Of a DNA stretch of 64,000 bases, positions 49,820 to 61,300 are shown one piece after another. The DNA comes from Sclerodactyla briareus (Eukaryota > Echinodermata > Holothuroidea > Dendrochirotida > Sclerodactylidae), in NCBI GenBank assembly GCA_026419785.1, contig JAODTK010005777.1, forward strand, positions 1 through 64,000, read 5' to 3'. The notes below the pieces were generated by a model. The model made no database searches and was not told where the DNA came from. It saw only the letters and a program-made list of their open reading frames with translations. Position numbers and translations under genes: made by a program. Position 1 is the stretch's first letter; each line of letters opens with the position of its first letter.

Positions 49820-52335
49820 ATTGGAAAATAAACTTTTATTAGATTTAACTTTTGTAAAAGACATGTATCCATTTATATATACAATGTGCGTAGCAGCAAT
49901 AGCACAATTACAAAACCACCACCTGGAAATATATATAAATGTACACGACATATTAGTACATTTAAAGCCTTAATGTCTCCATGGCTGCAATTTAATGACA
50001 CAAATTCGTATCCACAAAGGGGACAAGTAATAGGACAGCACGATCAACAACCCCGCATCATCGCTCCCGCTTGTGCTTTACTAAGTCCTCTCCCAAGCTC
50101 CAAGGTAAGAAGACATACAAAAATTGAAGATGGTCTGACAACCAATTCTCTTGAACAAGCAATGAACAAGGATATTAGTCAGAACACCCACACCGATTTG
50201 AAGATTCCAATCAGGTGCCTTAATATTGAGTCGAACTTGATCTTCTACGGAGTGATGACATCACAGGAGGGGGAACGATGCGAGGCCACCTAGAGGCTTT
50301 GCCAGTGGAATGCTGCAATTCGCACATGGCCTCAGGGAGTGGGAAGAAGGGCGGTAGATTCACATAGGAATGAATGGAATTCTTCTTTCGCAAGGTTCTC
50401 AGCATTCCAGAAAATAAAATTCCATATTTCTATGATTGAATTTCAGAATTCCAGGATGAAAACGATTACTTATTTCCAGTCCGAACAGCTCTGGAAAGCC
50501 CTTATCAATAAATTCTCCTGTGTCTGTCTTTGCAAATCATATCATGATTTTTCCAGGATATGAAGCATTTGCTCAAAATTCCTGACTTTCCCAGGGATTA
50601 AAGCATCTTTTTAAAATTCCATGACTTTTCCAGGTTTTCCAGGTAAAGCTGGGAACCCTGTTTTCATGTTCTGGAGAATGATTTTTTTTTTTTCTTCTCT
50701 AGATCCATACAACCATAGTTTGCTTGTTACAGGGTTTAGAAGTATGTGTTTAGTATCGGAACCGGGTATTTAAAATGACCCGCTGACTGAAATTCAGTTG
50801 AGGTCACGCTTATAACATGAACCACTGTGTTTTTTTTGAACAATCAACACTTCTGTTTAGGTTAAAATGCACCCCTCCCCAATCACAGAGGAGGCACACC
50901 CTCCCCAATCACAGAGGAGGCACTCCCTCCCCAATCACAGAGGAGGCACACCCTCCCCAATCACAGAGGAGGCACCCCTCCCCAATCACAGAGGAGGCAC
51001 ACCCTCCCCAATCACAAAGGAGGCACCACCCACCCCCTCCCCAATCACAGAGGAGGCACCCCCCCCTCCCCAATCACAGAGGACTTTGTGGCAGTCAGGT
51101 ATACACAAATGGAAGGAATATCACCCCCTCCCCTTTCTATATAATCTATAAATATATTAGATGTTAACAAAGTAGCATAAATATTTACACATAAAATGCT
51201 TAAATTTTTAGTCTCCCTCTCTAGAAATAGACGTCCATATGGTAGAAGGGCCTGATCCCCAGTTATGGGTCACTAGGCTGGAGGCATGGAGTATATGAGA
51301 CTACTCTTCCTTGAGGCAATGTCTTATTCCATTAGTCCGGAAAGGGCATGAGAGTACAGGTAAATCAACTGGTAATATTTGGCAATGTTTCCCGCATGTT
51401 TCCACGTCTGGTGATTATCCAAAGGGGTAGGAATGTATACTAATTTGAGCATTTAAATCAGTCCCGCCACATCACAGTCTTGTCCAAGTGCCTCCAGTCC
51501 CTCCAACAGACAGACAGATTGACGGACAGACTACCCTGAATGGTTGGTTGGTTGATGCACCAGAGATGAAAGACCGATTCTCCTCTCGTCAATTCCCAAC
51601 CTGCTCACCTGTGAAAACACAATATCGATAACTTTATTCTGCATGTGAGAGTTACTAACAGAGGTAGAGACTGGGGCTCCTCTTGACTCACTTCACTTGA
51701 ATTGGGGCCCACTGGGTAGAACTGGTGCTTCGGCCCCTTTACCCCCCCCCCCACCCCTGCAGGGGATACTGTCGATCCGGACCACCTGTGGAATAGGGGC
51801 GCCGCTAGGACGACACCATAACGCGGCTTCGGGGTACCTCAGGGTGTGGGGGGTTGGGCACTTGTCCTTGGCTGGATGATTGGGAGCAGCCATTAGATAC
51901 AGTACACTGCCATCTGGGCATGTACTCCCATCAGTCAGTAAGTTATTTCCTATGACCGTTCACCACTGATATGTGTTGCACATATCCTGTTCAACTAGCT
52001 CAGATGCCATCTGTGTTCCAAACTTTTGCTACTGGGTCAGTAGGTAGGAACCTAGTAACGTTTCACGACACAACATGTATGTATGTAGGACAGTTGAAGT
52101 ATTCTCTTTTGTTACCTTTCCTTCTTACAACACAATAAGTAGGCAAAAGAAGGTGTGATATACTTTGAAGGAGTCATGGCACACTCACATAGAGTATTTA
52201 TAGGGGAAGCACACTCAGACTACATAGGCACATTCAAGTTCAAATGTTTTTTGGGGATGTGCATGTGTGTACATGTATGGCAATGTTCATGTTGGAGTGG
52301 GGGTGTTGAGTGGTGGGTGTGGTAGTGTGGGGTGT

Positions 52336-52385
<50 letters not shown>

Positions 52386-55300
52386 TACACATTCAAGTTT
52401 GAATGGTTCCATGGATGTGTGTGTGTGTGTGTTTATTTATGGTCATGTTCATGAGTATGTGTGTGTACAGGAGAGCACACATTCATCTCGAGGCAATGAA
52501 AAGTACTCACTCCTGCCGTCGGTTGGGATCCTTTCCTGTAGGTTTTCCAGTCTCCGGATGTACTGAGACAGTGATGCGTCTGATTGGTCAGCTTGATCAC
52601 CGGGAGAGAGAGATCGCCGTGCCCTGCTGCAGGAAAGGGTACTCCTAGAGGTGGAGACAGATGCAGAAAAACCGTGACTCGGTGCATTGTGAGGGGTAAC
52701 CACGATCATTTTGGAGATGTTGTAATGTCTTGCTGTGTTAGTATTTGTGTGTAAGTCATACTCTTTACAAACGTTCCCAGGGAAATGAAATTTCCATGAG
52801 GGAAACGTGCATAAGAGTAAAATACAGTGGAGTAGAGTAGATCGCTTATCCAGCATTGAAACATGTGATAGGGAGTTACAGAATACTCTGCAGGTTCATG
52901 ATTTGGTCCCTGAAAGTATTGAGCATTCATTATTTTTGTGTTTATGTAACACCTAATGATATTAGAGACATCTCATTGAACAATGTACTGAGAAATTGAA
53001 TAGCAGTCCTACTTCAGAATGTGTAAAACAATGCACAGCAGCTTACAGCTAGTGTCACTCTCACAACTTTCGCAAGTTTTACTATTGACATCATTCTATG
53101 CATTTGCATATGCAACACAATTTGGGCTGCACAAACTAATGAATAACGCATCTTCAAGAATTCGTGAAATTCCTTGTTTTATGTTACATAAACAATAATA
53201 AATGTTTTTTTTATGAATTGTTTAACAAATTCTTTGGAATGTTGGTACCATTGGCCTCATAAAATCCATATAGATCATGCATCAATTGCCGTCGGGTAAC
53301 GCAGCTTTCTTGTTTGTTATTTGGGTGCATGGAGTTTCAATGAACATACATTTTTCCACGTGTGTGAGTCTAGAAAATAGCCGAGGCTACTCGGATAGTC
53401 TAGCGGCCTCAGCTAACCTTTACATAACCATTTAACTGCCCATCACCACACGGGTGCCCATTCATGAAGGTCTATACATGGATATGCACTCAATTTTGCC
53501 AAGATGCCCAAAGAGGGTCATTGCAGAGTCACTGTCTATTAGCAAACGTAAATTACATACATGTTAAACTCTACCAACGTTGTGTAAGGAGTAATTATCT
53601 TGTCATTGGGTCGTTTCAATTTGTACAGCAGGTATGGTCTTTGAGCTCTAAAGCGACTGAGGGGTGCGAGATTTTTTTCGAGTTGTCAGTCATGAAGCAG
53701 GGTCCCTGCAGATTTCTTTTTCTTGGCAATCGTTTTCCCATGACTTTTTTTGTGACCAAATAAAGGATTTCCATGACCTTCTCTAGAAATTAGAAATTGA
53801 ATTGCATAGAATATTTAACTGAACATCCAAGAAAGGGCCAAAGCAACAACCGCAAACAGCTGTGAGAAAGTAACAACATCCCTTCATGAACATTTCCATG
53901 ACTTTTTCATGACTTGACAACTTTTCCCTGAATGCGAAATATCCAGGATTGGTATAAATAGGACAATAGATGTTAGCAACGTGGAACAGGTACAAAACAG
54001 TCCTAGTGTTAGCAACGTGGAACAGGTACAAACAGTCCTTGCAACTAAATCCTGTGTTCCTCAAGTGAAACACTGTTCTCATAGCAAGGAAGTACAATGT
54101 AAAATATGCACGCCAAAAAAATACCTGAAAGAATGTGATGTGTGATAATGTGTCCCGTTGACGAGGCTGTCGTTACCCTGATAAGAACGCTCCCTCACCG
54201 GTGGGGTAATGAGCTGGGGGGGCTCATGCCAGACCCAAACCCTGTCCCCATCCGCCCTGGGGGATGGAATACTGGAGGAGTGGCACCCGATGCCACTGGA
54301 GGGTGACCGGGTGGGGTCAGATTCGGGGGAGATGCCAGTACGCTGTGAGCTCCGAGATTGCGCTCGGGACTCCGCCCTGCTCGAGCCTCGGGCAGATGAA
54401 CTTGTCCTCAGATAATTGGTCTGTGAAGAGATGGAATAGTCCGATGACAAATGGAATAGATGGAATAGGTTAACATTGAATATTTCGCCTACAGCCAGCA
54501 TTGTTGGAAATTAATGCAAAACAAACATTTCAGATTGGGGATTTCGAATTTGCTTTGGTGAGGGATGACAAAAGAGTGGGAAATGAAAATTTACACCTGA
54601 CCATTATTCATCACTCGTCTTTTGTTTGAGACACTATCAGCATAGTGCACTGTTATTGTAGTGAAAGTAGAGTCAAGATAGCTACATGGCCATCCATGAT
54701 CACACCAAAACTACATCGGGAAATTTCAACCTTTCTGCAATGATGTTATTATTTGATACATATTGTTCATTGTTGTCTTAACGGAGCAAAAACCTCATAA
54801 GCCCATCCATCCAAGTATTGTAGCTACTTGATTTTTCCTTTCTGGCTGATGTACATCTCCAAGAATTCTACAATTGATAATTGCTGCATGATACTTTGAG
54901 TGTTACGACTGTGGAGTTTTTCTTGTGATGTCACAGGAAAACTGCAAGGTCCCTTCTGATATGATTTATTGGAATTTGAATAAAAACTTTTGCCCCCCTC
55001 CTCTCTGAAACAAGATAGTTACATATCGTGCCCAGCCAATCGTCATCAATTTTTCATCAATTGCTCATTTCGTTCCTATCTCTAAGATTTTTCATCGATC
55101 CTTACCTCGAGACAGCAATGACGACCTGACAGCACTGCGGAATTTTGTGAATGCCGCGCTGTGCCTCCTTGGTGCCTGGGGCATGTTAGAGGGGTTAGGG
55201 TAACCCCCCATCCTGGCTATGAGGGCCAGTGCCGCCTCCTCTGTATGTTGGAAGCCCCCTAGTAGGAGGAGAAGGTAACGCTTCTGGTAGACCAGTGACT

Positions 55301-58300
55301 TGCGGAAGCTCTCGGCACGGAGGTACTTCCCATACAGACGTTGGTACTGCAGGAGAGAATTGAAAAGCGTCAGCAAGTAATTGTTCTCACAAGACAACTG
55401 TTCACATAGCAATCTACTGTATTGGACCAAGGTCCATAGGTCACTAATGGTATTACAGGGGCTAAGGCTTGGCTTTTCGTGTTGCTCTGTATAGCTTCTT
55501 CTTTTTCATTCAGTTTTGGTTTGGGGTATGGTCACGACAACAGGAGGGGGTAGACAGGTGTTAATTGTACTTTGTATACATCCATGACTTGATAACACAG
55601 AAATATTTTGGTGGTACTCCGTAGTTGTAAACACAGTTTAAGTATAACACAGTTCAAGTATAACACAGTTCAAGTATAACACAGTTTATGGCATATGAGA
55701 TAGCGACTGTATAATGTTGGTGAGAACGATAAACCAGAATGGACAGCAAGTCAGTGACTAGGCATTCAAACTGGATCATTCTATTTTAAAGCAGTCATGA
55801 CCAAATTCTGTAGTGATGTTTTCACAAAAAGCGTGTTCAGCATACTTGGCATTGTGGTTTACGTGCTAGGCTCTAGTCACTACTTGTTCAAATTGACTCA
55901 AGTCACCAATTTGTTTCCTGGAAGAAGAGTACAGAGAAATCTCTCAAAGGTCAATGGTTATGTAAAGATGACTGGACTTCTGATACTTTCTATGTATTAC
56001 ATTATTACAGTCGGAACTCCATACTAAATTTCAGCTGATTTGGTGTCACGGTGAGGAACAATAGACTGCTGCAAAATTTGCCATGTGACGTCACAGGGGG
56101 AACCGCAGGATCTAGAAGAATACCCATTTTCATCTTTTTTTTTTATAAAGGCTCACAATTGGAGCATCTATTGTTTAGGGTATACAAGTGCCTTTGCATT
56201 GTTCCCCCTGCGATGTCATAGATTTCTCAAATTTGTCAAAAGTATATTGAAATATCTTAACAAGGAAACATGCTAGAACCCCCCAATTTGGGGAGGGTTG
56301 ATATGTTCCTTTCCATCTGTGCTAATTGAAGGGCACCAGTTACATGACCATTGGCCTTCAAGTCAGAGTGGCTTGTAATAACAGTATGTGGGTAGAAGGA
56401 TTGGGGATGATACCTTGCTCTGGGAGGAGCTACCATTGTGGTAGAAGGATTAGGGATGATACCTTGCTCTGGGAGGAGCTACCATTGGGCTGTAGGTCTG
56501 CCTCGCTCTCCATGGCCGTGTGTTCGAGGTCCAGCTTCAGCCTTATGATCTCCCGTTCGGCCTGCCTTAGGGAATTCTGGATGGTTGCCCGCTCTCTGTC
56601 CCAGAGGCGCTCTCCTCTGCCAGACCCCGGCGATATTCCCCCTTGGAGACTGCAAGAGGAAGGAATGACGTGCATCGGTGCTGAAATTTGTAGGGGTAGT
56701 CAGTGATACCAGGTTCTTGGATTCTATAGACTACACTATTTTTGGAAACCATAGCACCTCTTTTTTCATACTTCCAAATCTGATCTAAATCATCACCAAA
56801 AAGAACAGAGATTGAAATAGTGCACCGCCATATGGGTGAGGTGAGCTAAAAATTAATACCATGGCCCGGGCCCCATGCACCTGAAAACTTTGCTATGGAT
56901 TGGTTCGAAAAGAATGCTGAGAAGACACATGAGATAGATCTCAAGCCGTGTAGTAAAGGAGAGGAAGGCCAAGAATGACCTTCATCAAGGAGGATCTCGG
57001 AGGTGAGGGATGGGGGAAATGAAGAAGATAATGTTTGAAAAAACGGCAGTCCATACTGCCCCCTCCTCCTCCCGGGAGAACATAATCGATAAACAGGATG
57101 ACAACAACGACAGCGATGCGTCTACACTCACCGTGGAAGATCGGTGCCTGAGGCTCCAGAGTTGTTCCTCGAGCTGTGCGACCTGCCTCCGTACCGCAGA
57201 CTTGTCCTCGCTCAGCTTTGTGATGTAGTCGGTCAGCTCAGGTTCTGGATGAGTAGCCTTGAGTTCAAGCGGGACTGGGAGGCCGGTACACCATTGCTAG
57301 TCTGAATATCAAAATAGTGGAATTGAAGTATAAAGAATCAGCTGACAGAGGATACATAATCTGCGACCAGTGCCAAGTGCCAGGGTAGGAAAAATATATA
57401 TAAATTTTCCCAGGAGTGAAAAATATCAAGGCGTTCAGTATTATGAATCCCTGCAGAGACAGTAACCTATTGATTGTTTCACGAGAATTGAAGAAAAATG
57501 TGACAAATACGACATGGGTATGCTTCTGATCAAGTTTAGCATTGTCACACGTTGAAATGGACTGACGGATGGACAGACAGACAGATAGATCGATAGAGTA
57601 GCTTGGAGTTGAAGAGGTTAATAGTCTCTGGAAGGGAGGGAGGAAATTCAAAATCGGCAAGTTCTAGTATATAGAACCTGAATCTGTGTGAGGAATGAAG
57701 GGGGGGGGGGATCATTAATCAGGTTTAACTTCTTTAGAAAGCTTTCCTCCTAGGCAGAGGTGAGTGCTGCAGGCGAAGACCGATGTATTGTCCTGCAAAT
57801 TTCTTGATTCGCTCAAAGTCTGCTCTATTTTCGTTGGCATGATATAACCGAAGAAACCAATTATGCAGAATGTGAGAAGGCCTTGAGTGGGGTATCGCAT
57901 AAAATGAAACTATACCCTTGATTCAGTAGGCATTAGGGAATAATCATTTATAGCTCCATTTTTCATAGTATCAAGAGAGTCTCCCTGAAAGATCATGCTC
58001 ACCTCCGTCTGTAAAATGAGGGCGCCGTTTTATGTCTCAGTCAGCAGTCACTTCCTGCAGGTTTCTCTCGAGTCCATGGATCTCCTGCCTGGTACTTGTT
58101 GAATGCTGTAGCACTCTGGTTCAGTCTGTTGGTGGGACAAATCAACTTTCCTAAACATTTTTAACGAATTCATTCTTCAAAGGAGGCCAGATCTAGGTGA
58201 AACATTATCAAGTAGTATTACAAATTAAACGCGTGGTACCACAATTGGAAAAGCGTCGGCTCCCACCCGGGAGACCGTGGTTCGATGCCAGTAGGGTCAT

Positions 58301-61300
58301 ACCAAAGACTTAAAGAAAGAACTTGTCGCCTTCTCGCTGAGCACTCAGCAAAAGAAAATGAGAGGTAGGCAATTTGCAATGTGCCATTTGCGTGTGATTG
58401 CCCCCCCCCCCACAGTTGAGCGGTACGCCAAGGAGGCATTGCGTGCACCTGGTGAAGGATTCGCGTGACAATAAGGGCAGTATCCAGGTCGGCACCCGTG
58501 CTGGGCCCTTGAATAGGATTGATCCTATGACTCCACAAAGTTACCATAAAACAAAAGAAAAACATAAAATAGCGATGACAAAATTGCTCTTCTTAATACC
58601 CTAAAAAACAATTTCATGCTCGACAGAAGTCTCTCGCTATCCAGTTTACCTTCAGCCAAGCTATTCGCAGAACGTTCCGTCCTTCCAACCGACAATGTAG
58701 TAGTCCACATCAGGCTTCACAATCCATTCAATTGTTCAACATATCTGCCAAAAATTTTTATGCTGTGAATTATTTTCTTGGTTCAAGTTGGCGATGGTCT
58801 TTTTCAAGGCTGGAGTCTACGCCACCAGGAGCAAAATTCCTAGTTCCAATGTTGGCAATGGATTCCTGTAAATTAACTAACACAGGTAAAAAGAAGACAT
58901 GTTGAAACAAATTTGGAGGTCTAGCATGTTGCCCTGTTGAGTTTGCCAATTCAATTGCGGGAAACTTATGGACATATGGGCGACAACCCTCTGCCAACTC
59001 TAGAAAATGGGAAGAGGTAGTTAGGTTAGTAGTCAATAGAAAGACAGGAGATGAGGCTTAATATCTGCGGAATTGGCTGATGAAAATGAAATTTGGTCTG
59101 AGGGTCTGGCGTCCATATTGCAATAATGGAAAGTACCAAAAGTCACAAGTTGAGTCATATTTAAATGGACCATTGGCCTTTGAAGAAACAGACCTATCTA
59201 TGGTTAATGACCTCCCCAATAAGGACCGATCCCTGCAGAGCACCGTGACCTTCTCAGCAGGCCAGTCCCTCGCTCTGTCTGACGGCAATCAGCTGAAGCC
59301 TCTGTCTGACGGCTTTACTGCTCCTTGAACTGGTTAAAAGATGTGCTCGATCCGGCGGCAGGACCCTCGCTCTCTGGCTGTCCTTGAACTCCTGAGAGCA
59401 GAAGAGGAGCCAGTATGCAATGAGGGGTGGTGGTAAGTATTCATTAGCCCTCCTAGTTGCCCCATTCTTAGACCTTTAATAAGTTGTTGCCAGCTACCAC
59501 TGTATAGAGGCGATGGACGTTATCAGTTTCCTATCCACGAAGGGTCACTTTCATCAGGTTGTTAAGTGCGAAGGGAGGATAATCAGGTTCTGACAGTTTT
59601 CGGGGGAGGAAATCCCAACCATAAGGTAGGAGGAAATTCCCTTCTCAGGATTCTGGATTGATGCTGGAGTTCTTTGGATTTTTTCAAAATCCCAGCTCAA
59701 GTTTCCATTCAGCCTTTGAAATATCAAGAAAATGAGCACCAGTGATATTGAAAATTGAATGTCATCGTGTGATACGTCATCTACAAGATTAGAACTTCAA
59801 TCAAAATTACAGCCTCAAAATCATTTCGATTCTGGGGGGAAAAGGGCGATCAGTCTGCGACTTCTCAAAGAAGCCAGCTGTGGCCACAAAAAAATGTATA
59901 TGTTAAGCCCCAGGACCTATCCACAAATATTTACAATTTTGACCCAATACTTGTATTTCAACAGATTGTTCTCAATTGTATTTGTTGTATCAGTCAACAA
60001 CAGATTACCAGTATGAGTAGTTTGTGGTTGAAAGGATAGCATGAAATGAAGGCAGAATGGAACTCAACAAGAGGCTATGAAAAGCCCCCTTGATTATAAA
60101 AAAAAAATCACAGGAGGTAATTCCCTACAGGTTAAAGTGCCTCAACACCGGCGCTACTGCCATATTGATGCTTCTCCCTGTGAGACCCCCTAAGCTGCCT
60201 GTTGGGCCTACATTCCCCAGTTTCTTTTTGTTTTTCAGCTCATTTCTGTGGCGATTGTTCTTGAAGCCTGGGTCCCCCACCAGGGATCAACCGCCATGAC
60301 TCCAAACAGAATTGATGACGCCTTGGCAACAGTGCCTCTATTTTCCTCAATTCTAAACCATCTTGTGAGGAGACACACATTGGAAGTGAGTATATTTACT
60401 TTTTTGGATTATCCTCAGTAGCATCCATATTTTTTAGTACATATGTTTATTATGTTATATTGAGTTGTTACTGAATAAATGCCCTGCTGTTCAGACTCAA
60501 AAGTACATAAATTATAATGGATTTTATCGGCGCTATATGGGACAACACTTCCCAGACTAGTTCCCTGCCACCCCCCCACATGCAATGCCAACAGTATAGT
60601 TACTATGGTTTGTTTTTAACTGAATCTCATAGGAGCTGTTCCATTCCTAAGTGCCTACGCTATCTTCTTCATGATTCTTCTTCTCCTGAGCAGCTTGAAG
60701 TTCCTCTAGGGCTATCTGGGCCTGACCCCTCCAGTCCCCACTCGCCTTCAGGGCCTCGATTCTCTGCTGGGCTAGCTGGTGGGCCAACTCGAGGTCACGC
60801 GGTTGGGAAAAAAAGAGGTTAATGATGTGATATAATTTGGCCCTTGTTTACTTTAGGCTTCTCCCTTGGCTTCCCCACTGGAGGATTTGATTGACATTTG
60901 GCCAATAAGGCCTGATGCCAAAGCTGGCTCATTTGGTCGATTAAAAATGTCTGTTTGGCACTAAGATTTTTGTCACCCCAGTCATATTTCTCTCCTCCAT
61001 CCTCCCCCATCCACCTTTCTTCCCATTTGTAATTGTTTTCTCCATCTCGCTGTACACCCTCCTAACTTACTTTCTCTGACCTCTCTCACAACTTTCTCTG
61101 CCCCCTCTTTCCAGGATCCCTCACCCCCCTCCTCCTGACATCCCTTCCTTTTGCTCACTAATTTCTGCCTGTCCACCTCTTGTTCCCTCTATCTACCTGT
61201 CGGTTCTCTGCCCCTTTCTCCTGCTCTTTCTGTAGCTATTGTTTATTCTCTTCCTTTGTGAGGTGGTCCCGGGCTGTGCCCCTAGACCATGTTCCCCTCA

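Noticed and set aside
49886-50293. 135-codon plus-strand frame
   Set aside because: It lies opposite the probable 3' UTR of the AKAP9-like gene, with no domain and no splice or promoter support.
50817-51167. Two overlapping frames of repeated SPITEEAHPPQSQRR type
   Set aside because: Translation of the 26-bp minisatellite; no protein family.
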